From Isoetes taiwanensis (Eukaryota > Streptophyta > Lycopodiopsida > Isoetales > Isoetaceae), in contig JAJEKV010000002.1 of NCBI GenBank assembly GCA_021234155.1, positions 34,578,128 through 34,642,127 of the forward strand: a stretch of DNA of 64,000 nt, written 5' to 3'. Within the stretch, counting starts at the first letter, position 1; each line of letters begins with the position of its first letter. Shown here piece after piece: positions 52,642-64,000 of the stretch. The notes beneath the pieces are model-generated. The model made no database searches, was not told the origin of the DNA, and saw only the letters and a program-made list of their open reading frames with translations. The position numbers were made by a program, and so were the translations under genes.

Positions 52642-54269
52642 AGGGACATCTAAACGGGAGATCCTTTTTTATTGATAAGTTTACTGGGAAAACAAATCAA
52701 TTAATCTATCTCCGCATCATATAAAAATATATCATAGAGGGTAAGGCGCAACTATGCTTTGTAAGCAGTTCAAGAAATGCAAGCCAAATGGCAAGCAAAC
52801 ATAAAAACTTCCTCCTTATTTGTTCTTGAATGAAGGAGCTTAGTGAGCAGCTGAATTACCATATCGTCAACTGCTGTGTACATCATCTGCCCATGATAGG
52901 AAGCTGGATTAATGGCCTGTGTGTGTACTCGTTGGCCTGCAAAAGATATATTACATCTTTTTATTAGTGCAGCTGAGCAGATCTATTTGAATGAAACATC
53001 AAATGCACTCTTTATTTGCTCAAAACATTCTAAGGCATATCCTTTGTCATGACAGCTTCAAAAATCTGGATGGTCATGGGAAACTTATTTATGAAGCAAA
53101 AAAATTCTATAAGTCTCAACTTAGCTATCTCTTAGGGAAAGCTGGCAAGAAAATTTCTACAACTTTCAAACTAACCTTGTAAAAATTGGAAACTAAATTG
53201 TTACTTGTAAGAATTCTCTGTAATTTCCTGAGTTATGTGAGGAGGAATGTCTGGCAAAAATTATCACAATTACCAAATAATGCAAATCTTTATCCATTGC
53301 AATGGTTGATCAAGTTGCTAGGTTGCTGGCACATCTGATGGTGTAACTTCCCGCCCCAAACCACTCCATTTCAGACACTTTGGCTATCAGGCAAGGAACC
53401 ATTCTTTTTTCATATTTGTATTATTCTATCCATCCCAATGAGGGTACAGTTTTCGACAAAGATGATTATGAGTAAAGAATTAATTCCTTATCTAATAACA
53501 AATATTGCAGGCTGCTCTTTGCAATTAGAACAACTACAAAGATGAAATGTTGTCTTGTTTAGACGTTGATGCAAATTGATTAGATTCCAACTAAGATACA
53601 TTTAATGCTGCTATTGGTATTTCTTCTCTAGATGTTGTTTCCTCTTGCATACCAAACCAAAATATGAGATCTGATTAATATACTTGCCGCATTGTAAAAT
53701 CCACCCTTAAAGCACTATGAAAAGATGAAAATAGAATATATGTTTGTTGTTATCACAAAGTTGAAATGCAACATTACTTGTTTTTGTTTGAAATTTGGCA
53801 TGTGCAGTGCATTTGACATTTGTAGGGGTGTCTCAACACTTCATTTTATCCAGAAAATAGTAATGTTATTGAATAATGTTGCTGAAATATGGAAGTAGCG
53901 ATGTTTTGTGGCTTTAGCGACATTTTGCACGCCATTAATAGGCATAGAGAACATTTCACCAACACGTGAAATTTGTTGTACAACACTATTTTAAAGTCTA
54001 TGTTGCATGCCCATTACAATTTGGGAATCAAACAATTTGTTTGCTTCCATGCACACAAATCTATATTCTTAATGGAGAATTTAGGTGCAAGTTCATGACT
54101 AGACCGGGGGCAAAATCCCATTTCCCTTTGAGTGGTTGTACATAATCTATAAAAAATGGATGTGTAGCAAAGACATGTTATGAACTCCTATTAAGGAGAA
54201 TCTTATGGCTATAGGTAGCTATTGGATGTACATGTGTTTTAAGGATTTACAATGGAAACATTGTTGAAG
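52642..54269. other. 3' flank of SppA, no gene seen
   Basis: AT-rich intergenic sequence. Short frames show no domain. Confidence 0.5.
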
Positions 54270-54566
54270 CAAATTGAGTATTATCAAATAAGAAATCAAT
54301 CGTTCACATCCTCATAACAAAAGACTCTTGCACTCTATACGAACAAACAAACATGCATTGCATCCAAAACATCGTTACAGAAAATTGAGTATTACTATCA
54401 GTAAGAAACCAATGGTTCCCATCTCCTTAACAAAAGATTGGTGTGTTGTATACAGAAAAACAAGCATTGCATGCCAATTGAGCATTACTATCAAGTAAGG
54501 AATCAATCCTTTTACATCTCCATAACAAAAGATTGTTGCACTCTATACAAACAAACATGCATTGAA
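54270..54566 (+). repeat. Tandem repeat, three units of ~92-110 bp
   Basis: Units start AATTGAGTATTA (54272, 54383) or AATTGAGCATTA (~54476). Each continues with AGAAATCAATCG-like, CATCTCC.TAACAAAAGA, CTCTATACAAACAAAC and GCATTGCATCC. Units differ at about one in six positions, so the array is old. Confidence 0.8.
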
Positions 54567-56216
54567 TCCAAGTAAAACATGTCCAAAACCACTCTGAAAC
54601 TATGAATCATGGTCTTCAACCTTAGAATGTCTTGAAGACTTTGAGTAGGGTGGATCCAGACACCATTCCAACTTCACACAAAATTTTGAACCAGCATCGC
54701 GATAGATTTTTTGTATCATTAATTTCTTTGTCCTCAAAAATGAAATAAAATAAAAAGAACCCACTGCAAATGCATAAATCATGGTTATAAATCTTCTATA
54801 TAAGCATGGTTTTAATCGAGCCTACGAATTTAATGCCTAGCATGATGTCTATAAACTGTTTTAGTATATATCAATGCTTATTTTGAATATTCCTTTAGCT
54901 AATAGTTTGTCTCCTACATGCTTACCAAATGACAAACTAAATCCAAGCATAAAAGTACCCAAGTCTTCTGTTGGGCTTTTTGCTAGTTTTTCTAGAGGAG
55001 CATTAAGTTGATCCTTTTAGAGGATCCTATTTCATACAGATATTCGCTTAATTTTTGCTCTACAAATAAAATACTCCCACACTCCTTCGGTTGTTGCTCT
55101 GCTAATAAAACGTTACATCACTTTCAATCAATAGATAAACAGAGCCAACCATAGATGATAAAGTCTTGTATTAGGACATGAAATTGAACTTTTCCTTCTA
55201 GCATTATAAGGTAATCTAAGGAACCTAAAGAATCTTGACGATCTAATGCATTATCAAGTAATCTAAAAAATTCTTCAACATCAGAGGCTTTTACACCATG
55301 TCTACTTACACCCTCTTCTATTTACAACTATCAAGTAGATTTCTCAATGTCAACACATTTGCATCGACATCAACTAAAGCCTACCTATATGATGAGACTC
55401 CATGAAGTCAAATTAGTTTTGCAAGAAGTTTAAACCCGATCCTGCATCTTCCGACCTCTAAACCCAACCATTACAATCTCAAACCATCACCTACAATACC
55501 AAAAGGTAGAAGATAAAAGACTATGATCCAACATCTTGTTCGAAATTTTATGAAAACTTAATCTGCCTAAAACATAAGTCATATCCATATGTTAGATACA
55601 TGTTGAGCTTCTCCTTCCTCCTTCCATTAATGCCTTTCATGTCATCTTATCTTCCGCCCTACTGCTAGTTCGTGAATGCCGATGTGGAGATTTTTATATT
55701 GTTTTTGAGATGGCCCTAAGGGACCGGGGATTTTTAATACAAGATGATGCAAAGACAGTAGCTAGTCAACTTAGAATAAAGGATTTGAAAGAAGACCATA
55801 GGAAATCAACCCAATGATGCTCTTGCCATGTAATTCTTGTTCTCTCTATTTGCAGGTTTGTAACTGGTATTGGTTTCATAGTTTTCCAGCTATATCTTTG
55901 GCTCTTCTAGTGAAATCGGTATACCTATTAATAATGAAATTGTTTATCCTTGTGGATTGAGCTTCAGGAGATTACATCCATTTGGTCGGGACTTTCAGTT
56001 CCTCTATATCATCATCTAGACATTATAATACAAAAAAAGTTGGCCACTTGAAAAAATAAAGGCCCTTTTGAAGCAAGATATTCATCTCAATACCGTTCCT
56101 TTCAAGAATTGAAATGTTGCTCCCCATTGATTTCTCATTATAAGTTAAAAATCAGGCAGCATGGCTAGATATTTGAAAATGTTTTGCACTAACTTTCCTT
56201 AACTTTCGTCATAGCA
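54567..56216. other. Stretch without recognised genes
   Basis: AT-rich; no domain, RNA gene or repeat that I can support. Confidence 0.5.
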
Positions 56217-59200
56217 TCAACCTTTTTAATTTGGGATTTTCCGGTTTGGTTATAAACTTTTTTGGAATTTTTTCTAAGATGGTTTTCTAAGGTTTGAAGG
56301 GTTTTGGTTGCCGGAAAACATTCCCGATGTTCCAAAAATTTAGAAAGCATTTTTGTGTGAATTGAAATGGTTTCGATGTTGCGGGATTTGGGCATTTTCC
56401 AGATGAAGCTTCCATTCATGCACCGTCATTCCGGAAGCACGCACCACGTCATGTAGGCTACGATTGCTATGGTTAGGGTTGTGGTATTTTGTTTTTCTTT
56501 TGTATTCAGAGCTACAGGGTGCCACAAGGGATGCATTCGGCTGACCATCAAGAGGCGTGCTCAATCTAGAAGTATGCTTTTGTGCTCAATCTAGAAGTAT
56601 GCTTTTATTATGGTGAATTTGCTTGGATTGATTTTTGTGCAGCGCTGCATCCCGGCATGGGAGCCACTGGGATCTTCCAGAGCCATGGCCACCGTTGCTC
56701 ACATACCACTGTTAGCCATGGTAGCCCTCTTAGAAAGGATCTTAGGTTGCTGTGCACTGCTAGATATGGAGCATTGTAATATTGTGTACATGTGAATAGT
56801 CGGGCAGCTATTTGGCCAGCAAAAATTAGATGAACCGTGTCTGGTATGCTCAATCCTATTGTTCTATTTTCAATAGTCTTTTCTTATCAGGTTCTATATC
56901 TGCATGATTATTAATTTTTGTTCAACAGGGATGGTTGAAGCTGGCACTCTAATTTTACCATTATGAAATGGTCTCCTAGAATACCATGCATGCTGCCTTG
57001 CCTTGGCATGTTTTGGGCACAACAGACATTCCCGTTACCAATGTAACTCAAGTGCAACTGGAAGGTATACTTCTAAATGCTGACTTTTGGCGTATTTTTC
57101 CTATGATGTGATGGATTTAATAATGAGTTTTGGCACTTCTTTTTCTAGAGTCAAGCGTATGATGCATCTTTGGCTAGAACAGTATATTAATTTCTTCACG
57201 ATTGTGATGAAGTCTCATGGACAATTCTACAGATGACAATAATATAATCACCAACAAATGCTTGAATGTTTGCATTTAAGTGCATATTTGAAGAGGGTAT
57301 GCACTTAACCAAGCAAGTATTCTATTCTCATTTATACCCAAGACATTGTTTAATGCGATAGTTGTTTATGATCTATTCTATATGATTTTAATGCTTGCAT
57401 TGCCACAATTTGCATGACTTGAGGATGACATGTCGCACATGATGGTAAACTTCCATACAATTTAACTAGCATAATGCACTGTAGCTATGGACTGTGCTTT
57501 AGATACATCAATCACACGATGAAGTAGGTTAGGTATTCAAATGATACTACTTTTTGCTGAGGAGACTATGGTTTTAGTCCTTTCTGAAAGCTTTAAGTAT
57601 AAGCATGATTTTTTTTGCAGTAGATGTGTAGTATTCAGATTGTTAATGCAGAGTTTTTTTAGTTTAATTTATGTTAAATTCATTCTGTCTTTGTTTTGCA
57701 GATCTGGTGCCTTAGCTGGTTCTTTTTGCAAATTTCTTTACATAATATTGTGAGAGAAAGTTTCCAAGTTTCTCGTGATATAGACAGAAACAAGAAAATC
57801 CTTTGTTGTTCAGCTTCCAGGTACAACTCCATCATAAGCTGCATCAGACATGGAATTGTTTTCCTCTTACTCTTGCAATAACAAAACTCTATATACGCTA
57901 GCTAATTTCCTTTGTTATAGCTCATTCTACTCTTAATAGTAGGGAACAGTTTTTTAAATTGACATAATCATGCTGATGGCTTAACATTTGTGTCGGATAC
58001 TGAAAATTGCAAACATGGCAAGTTGATCATAAAACTCAAGAAGATAGTTTCAAATTGTTCTGAGATCTGGCATGGTGAACGTTCATGCAAGATACACTTC
58101 GCATTCAAATATAGATAGTCCAAAGCTCTAGAAATCTAGCTGACTTTCCTAAGCCAGAATCTTCTTTTCCTTTTTCTATTTCTATCTTAGCTTTAAGAGA
58201 GTATTCCTAGGTCCGCCATGCAATCACATTATAGTTACGGTTACAATCCATCCTCTATGCAAGTCCAGCTTCCCTTTGTCCGCTGAGGTTAGACTTTTGC
58301 AGAAAAACAAAATGACTAGATAATCTAATTCTTGCTGGATTTGAAAGAGCAGAAAATGTGAGGCGTCTTTCATGGGTCTATACATTTAATGTTGATGGCA
58401 TTCTTGACCTTGAATATGTCATTTGGGAATGGGTAAATCTGAAAACTTGGATGCATTTGGAGCTGCTGCCCGCAGAATCCTGGTCCATTCAAATACCACA
58501 ACCTGCAATAATTACTTTGAACCAAATGAGGTTTGTAATTCATAGTTAAGAAACTTAAAAAGTTACTGACCAAAAAGAGAGAATGTGCATCATGGCTTGA
58601 CTTTATTAGAAATTGGTGACTTCTAAATTTCGTCGTGAAGGTGGCATGAAGAGTGCATTCAGTTTTGTATAAAGTAATTTGTTCTTTAGTTTGAGCAGGG
58701 TACTATATCATGAATGAAAGAAACAAATGGAGCATTCTATTAATGGGAACTTTGTCCTATTTTCGTCAACAGAAATCCTATTTTGGAAGAGGTTTGCATC
58801 TTGAATTTGTCTCTAAACAAACTGAAGAAGCCAATTATTTCCTACATGATCTACGAGGCAAGTTGTTTTGCGACCCACCTTGAAGACCCATTGTATTTTG
58901 AATTATATGTAAATATTGTCCACAGTATTGTCCATTTCCGGAGAATATAATAGCACACTTATCTAGATGTCAGTTTTTTTCTGTTAGAATATTCAAGTTG
59001 TGAAGGTATGACAAGCTGAAAGAAGTACTTTATCTTTCTTTCATCTTCCAGACAAGTTGCTTTGTATTTTGTGTAATGATTGTTGCAGCGAATGGTGTAC
59101 GACCGCATATAGACAGAGGATGCTAAGTTTAGAGTATCCAAGTGCAATGCCCAAGTCATTGCAAAGGATTGATTTTTGATGTTATAGTTCTGACGGGCTG

Positions 59201-59749
59201 TTTGACAGGCTGTTTGACATGCAGAGATAGTTGCTGCTAACCAAATGTGAGGTGTAGAGTAAATTGCTGTAATTCTACTTTTCTTTATCTTGCAGTGAAT
59301 CTTTGTTGTAAAATTTGAGTAGCAATCAATCTTATTTCAATAAGATTGATGTGTTGAGTGTATTTATAGCCATTTTCTTGAAAAGCATTTGTTATCAGCT
59401 GAAGATACTTTGACTTAAAACTTCAAATTGGATGATGCCAAAATAGAAGAGGCATCTTAGTCATTCACGTAATGGTGTGTGGTTGGATATTGACTACAAC
59501 CTTTATCATATAATAGCAACATGCATTACTAAATTGTTCACCCTTGAGCACGAAAGGTCCATCATCTACACATTGCTTAAGCCAAGCACAAAGCTATACA
59601 GAACTGCATGTGAGCAAAGAAAGAGCCCATGGAATTTTTGAAAGTAAACCTATTCCCCATACAACAATTTTTTAATGGTGAGGTCGCTTTATATATCGGC
59701 ATCTTTTCAAATTGTTACTAAGCCCGGCAACGCCGGGCACCATAACTAG
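56217..59749 (+). mobile_element. Non-autonomous Helitron 1
   Basis: The 3' end is a typical Helitron terminus: hairpin GCCCGGCAACGCCGGGC (59722-59738), seven bases, then CTAG (59746-59749) followed by T. The 5' end is placed at TC 56217 because the next ~130 bases match the start of Helitron 2 at 59750 (TTTAATTTGGGATTTTCC against TTTAAATTTGGTTTTCC, later CCGATGTTCCAAAAAT against CCGATATTCCAAAAAC). No Rep/helicase is present. The 5' boundary is inferred from one comparison only. Confidence 0.65.
59722..59749 (+). repeat. Helitron 3' terminus (hairpin + CTAG)
   Basis: A perfect 7-bp GC stem with loop AAC ends 7 bases before CTAG|T. The same geometry occurs at 62844-62871. Confidence 0.9.
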
Positions 59750-62079
59750 TCTCTTTTTTAAATTTGGTTTTCCCGATATTCCAAAAACTTTTTGGATTTT
59801 ATTTTCAGGTTAGTTTCCCAAGGTTTCAAACCTTTTAGCTGCTGAGAAAATTTTCCGATATTCCATAAATCGGGCTATAGTTGAAATTGGCATTTAGCTC
59901 ATTCGTTCCCGTTTGAAGGATTTATACAATTCCTTTATCCTCGGCATGCAAGCCACGAATGATCCAGGATCTTCATTATCCGTCAAGTTATTGCGTTTGC
60001 TATATGCATTTGATTCTGTTTTCCTCTCCCAGAGATGATGTTGATGATTCTAAGGAGCTTAGCTTTTTCGAAATGATCATATCTACAAGCTTTATGGGTT
60101 CTTTTTATCCAACCCTTTCGTGGCTTCCTATCCCTTTTTTCGTCGGATTTACCCAACTTTTCCAACCCTGAATTAGGCTTTTTCTTCTTCCGCCCTTTTA
60201 TCTGATCTACATAGGGCTTTTCCATTGGGAATAAGTCGTGGGGATCCTGGTTTGGTCGACATAGACCCAGATTATGATTTAGGAGTTTGAGCCAGGAGAG
60301 AAAAGAAAAATGTTGCATGGTGTTGGAGCTTTGACGTGAAATGCTATGTGTTTTTTTTAAACCCTGAGGCCATGAATGGAGCTATAACTATAGAGAAGCT
60401 TCTTGCAAACACGATGAGGTATTACAAGCCGGGTTCTAGATTACACATGCTGAACTAATTTTTTGTTTGAACTATTCTTTGTTGTAGTTCTTTTAGACCT
60501 TAAATCTTGCCTGAAAGTCTTTTGCAAATGATTTAGATTCGTCACTTATTCACTGCCATGGCTACAGGAACAGCTAACTCATGCTTTGTTTCTACTTCTT
60601 GAATGTGTACATTTGGAGTCATTCTTCAGCATTTCAAATTATTGGAGGTAGTGTACCAAACTTCTTTTTGCTTTGCTACATGCTGCCAAAATTTGTTCTT
60701 CCAATTTCAATGATAAACTGATTACAATTATATGGAAATAGATCACAGAGACAGGGGTATAATAAAGAACCTGCAATCATATGGAAAAGAAGATAGATCA
60801 GAAAGACACAGGTATAACAAGGAGCTTGCAATCTGGTAGTCCTATTTTGTGTGTTTTCCATGTCTCTATCACTCTCAGAGTTGCAAAAGTGTAGCATAAA
60901 ATCACTTTCCATTGAATAAAAGAACACACTGTAATGTACTTATTAGCTTAGGTGTTTCTGAATGTGCTTCTAAAGATAAATTTCTGTTGTATTATTGTAC
61001 CGCCACATTATCATATCAATGTATATTGTGATTTCTGAACCAATTATGCTTTGTGTTTGTAGTTACATGCAGGGTACAAAAACAAAGAAAGTTGAATGTA
61101 GAATCTTTACTCGCAGGTCTTGCAACACGCATTGCCCAAGGTACACGGTTAAATGAGCCCACGAGTTTGTATAATGCACATATAATTAGTGCATGTTAGA
61201 TATTGGTTGAGTGTGCTTATCGTTTAGGATAATTAGATGAATTGTCAAATAGATCTGTAGCTTGGCTTCAAGTGTATGTATCATTTTCGTGCCCAATTAG
61301 ACGATATTAAATCCATAGATCAAGTCAGCCACTCTCCATGTTCCCTTTATCTGTCACTATCAAATTTGCCCGATCCCTTTCTGATTACAGTCCTTGCAGA
61401 CACGAAGATTACAACAATATGTTTGACGTCTCTTGCAATCGATTACATCATGGTATATTTGTTGTTGATTTACATGTTTGCCACTGTTGCAGACCATCTC
61501 GTTTTATTGTTTCTTTTAGTCTTTTTTTCTTCAAATGCCAAAATAAAATACTTATTGTTGCTGAGGATTATATGTTCTGTACTAGATACCTTCCCATTTT
61601 ATTTGCTTCAGATTAGCTATCGCAGTTCCCCATTGTTTGCCACCATTGCTTTATCAAGAGGTAAAATATCTTGCATTTACTCCAATTTACGTGGTATTTA
61701 TGTCATGTGAAACTAGCATTTGAATTTGTGATCTTTATGTTGAGCTAGCAGTTGTAGGATCTATGTGCCAAATTCGCATATTCTTGCAATTAACATTTCT
61801 GCTGTGTCATAGGTTCTTAATTTTCTATTAAAATTGTGTTGGGAAACCACATTGGTGGTTGTTGGGGATTATATATTCTGCAGGTACTCTCCTGCTTTAT
61901 TTTCTTCAGATTAGCTTTCGCTTTACATTTTGTTACATTGAAGGTGTTTTCATGCCAACTGTTATAATATTTGTGCTACATGACTTGGAGAAATCAACCT
62001 TATATATGCTTTACATGACTTAGAGAAATCAACCTTATATACTCAAGCAGGTCTACAAGTTAATGGCACATGGAATATA

Positions 62080-62238
62080 ATGTTCAAAAACAAATTTCAT
62101 ATTATCCGTATTGAAGAAAAAATGCAACAAAATGGGGAAGAGGTTATAGAGGGAGTTGAGAGTGTTTTACCAGACAACATTGAAAACAATGATGCAAAAC
62201 AAGCATCAACATTTATGATAGAAGCAATAAACTATTGA
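62080..62238 (+). CDS. Small acidic ORF inside Helitron 2
   Basis: ATG 62080 to TGA 62238, 52 residues, with EEKMQQNGEEVIEGVESVLP. It may be a captured gene fragment. No family recognised; it could be chance. Confidence 0.2.
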   Translation: MFKNKFHIIRIEEKMQQNGEEVIEGVESVLPDNIENNDAKQASTFMIEAINY

Positions 62239-62843
62239 AACTTTCATTTCTAAATAGTTGCAGAGCGATCCTTGATATGTTAGTTATACACACCATTCAC
62301 ATGTTCAAGACCCATTGCATTGTAGAGACATGGATAAGTAGGGTACCTTAAACAGAAGGGTTAAAATTGTCACTTCCATCATATATAGAAGTTTAACACA
62401 AGTACAACCTTGACCATGTATGTACATACAACTATATTGCATCATATCTCATGTAGTTCATATCGATTAATGTGATGGTTCGCTGAAACACTGTAGCCTC
62501 AACAAATAAAAAAATTGCAAAATCATATCAGTCACTAAATTATGTGGTATATGTAGGATGGTAAATGATTTCATACTAATGAAAGGCCTCATAGTAATGA
62601 AAGGCCTCAGATGGCTCCACATTGCTGGTGCTAGAATACAATGTTGTGTGAGGAGTCGCCAAGTTTTTTTAATTTTTAAACTAACTTCAAAATCTGCAAA
62701 GCCAACTGGCTTTCCTTCGATGACAATTTTGTGATAAACCATTTGCCTTCTAAAATAAGAGTCCGTCGCTATCCAACACAATTAAAACCACGTCAATCAC
62801 GGACATTACTATTGCTTTTGTTCTAAAGCATATCGTCGCTAAA

Positions 62844-62871
62844 GCCCGGCAACGTCGGGCAATGTTACTAG
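62844..62871 (+). repeat. Helitron 3' terminus (hairpin + CTAG)
   Basis: GCCCGGC-AAC-GTCGGGC, then AATGTTA and CTAG, then T. Confidence 0.9.
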
Positions 62872-64000
62872 TCTTTGATTAGAACTAAAATACACATTCG
62901 ATTTATGTCATCACAGAAATAGCATTTCATCTTTGTTACATATCCAGCTTCTTGGTTATTCTGCACTTCTGATTTGGAATCTGTATCTAATGCCTGAACA
63001 AGAGGGAAATAATTAAAGGTATTCACTGGAAGCCCTCACTTAAATTCTAAGTGTCACAATATAAGCATACCTTTGTTTTGAGCTATGTCTCTTTCTACTT
63101 TGATTTTCAAAGGCGGAATTGCCTCAGTGAACAAACATATTATGTGAGAGACAAAAGGAAATTGATTGCAAGCACTTGATCCAATCTGTTGCTTGACATA
63201 ATTGTAGCGTTGACTAAACTTCTCAAATTCCTCATCGAAGGAACCTTGTATACATATATGCTAGAATGAAAGAGATACACGATATAGCTAGGCTATGAGT
63301 AAACTGGATCGAGAACTATAAAGCATGACTATGGCTTTGAAGGAGAGCCATGTCAACAACATACGTGGCATGCTAGTCATGTAAGAGTAGTGACATATCA
63401 CATGTCATATGCTAACATCCCCCCTGATGAGTAGCATGACTCAAACGATAAAGAACAAAACTAGAACTACTAATGCTAAGTACCCCTCCTGAGATAAAAC
63501 GCTACCTGGAAGGAATTCAACATATGAAGTTAATTCAACCATAGAAGTAACCATGGCTAGCACCTGATGTTGGTGTTAAAGCATAACATCCTGTCTCTAT
63601 ACCATTCTCTTTTCCTTGAAATATAAGGAATGGTATAAAACAACTTCTTTTAACTGTAATAAACTATAGTCAGCCTTCAACCCAGGGTTAAATCCATGTA
63701 AGTGCCCTCTACTTACAATTTGAACATCATTCAGCCATGAAAGGTAGTATTTGTAACTCATAACACTCCTTAGGTAACTCAACCATATTTAGTGATTGCT
63801 TTGCTAATGCACTTCTGTCAGAAACCATGGCATATGAGATCTCCATTCTTCATAGGTTTAACTGCTTAGAAAAGTGCTACACACATCTAGTCAGTTTTTT
63901 TTGTCACAACTACAATTATTCTGCAGTTTTGACCAGATTATTGACAGATCTCTACTCTCTGCTACATATCATGCAAATCCAGTAGTCTAAGAATAATTTA
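62872..64000. other. Stretch without recognised genes
   Basis: AT-rich sequence with short frames only. No repeat or RNA gene supported. Confidence 0.5.

Larger units (their letters stand above)
59750..62871 (+). mobile_element. Non-autonomous Helitron 2, directly abutting Helitron 1
   Basis: It begins TCTCTTTTTT at the very base after the CTAG of Helitron 1 and ends with hairpin GCCCGGCAACGTCGGGC and CTAG at 62868-62871, followed by T. One stem base is changed to a G-T pair. The interior has no Rep or helicase motif; a 52-codon acidic frame at 62080-62238 is the only protein-like piece. Confidence 0.7.

Noticed and set aside
59722-59749. Rho-independent terminator
   Set aside because: The GC hairpin lacks a following T-run as a terminator would need, occurs in a plant context, and has the Helitron CTAG geometry, repeated at 62844.
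61276-61710. 144-codon frame in Helitron 2
   Set aside because: A hydrophobic, T-rich frame without a domain; two overlapping frames are equally open.

Overview
The window looks like nuclear DNA of a land plant, probably a seed plant. The evidence is a complete, intron-rich gene for a chloroplast-type SppA protease (46964-52636, 14 exons with GT-AG introns), a Ty3/gypsy chromovirus primed by initiator-Met tRNA, plant-type Helitron ends and several LINEs. I cannot name the species. Almost everything except the SppA gene is mobile or derived from mobile DNA, much of it broken by small indels.

Region 1 (1-25587) is one large Ty3/gypsy chromovirus on the minus strand. Its 5' LTR is 24017-25587, with a Met-tRNA primer site at 24000-24012. 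The gag remnant (18560-19905), reverse transcriptase (17157-17819) and integrase with a C-terminal chromodomain (15142-16366) follow, then a polypurine tract at 14189-14201. The 3' LTR runs off the left edge of the window and is split by two insertions. One is a 5.8-kb terminal-inverted-repeat element (280-6119). The other is a 7-kb T-rich tandem element (7012-14039) that itself carries a MITE and a hairpin array. The intact 5' LTR gives the empty-site sequence for both insertions.

The most interesting discovery concerns histones. Between the primer site and gag, in the same orientation, the chromovirus carries a long histone-H3-like gene (22109-23352). It starts with an almost perfect H3 tail and ends with a full H3 histone fold. 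It is followed by an unknown gene with an acidic stretch (20141-21424). The unrelated TIR element in the 3' LTR carries a second, different, decayed H3-like gene (2154-3033), again with a small acidic gene (4632-4907). In both elements the genes are separated by imperfect palindromes of about 66-71 bp whose arms share a TCACACG core. I propose a class of histone-carrying mobile modules marked by these palindromes.

Region 2 (25588-40250) is a graveyard. It holds a 5'-truncated LINE copy (26071-27344) inside an inverted-repeat element, MITE-like repeats, and a 1.3-kb retrocopy with a poly(A) tail and 14-bp target duplication (31378-32698). It also holds a bacterial-type beta-class DNA methyltransferase-like gene (33142-33600 and 37727-38079), split by a second, longer copy of the same LINE (33808-37720).

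Region 3 (40251-46230) is a plus-strand LINE whose ORF1 resembles the coiled-coil/RRM type of L1 ORF1p. It is preceded by three spaced hairpins with compensatory arm changes and by a cysteine-rich zinc-binding-type ORF.

Region 4 (46231-64000) holds the SppA gene, a 3-copy tandem repeat (54270-54566), and two Helitrons lying end to end (56217-59749 and 59750-62871). Each Helitron ends in the GCCCGGC hairpin followed by CTAG.
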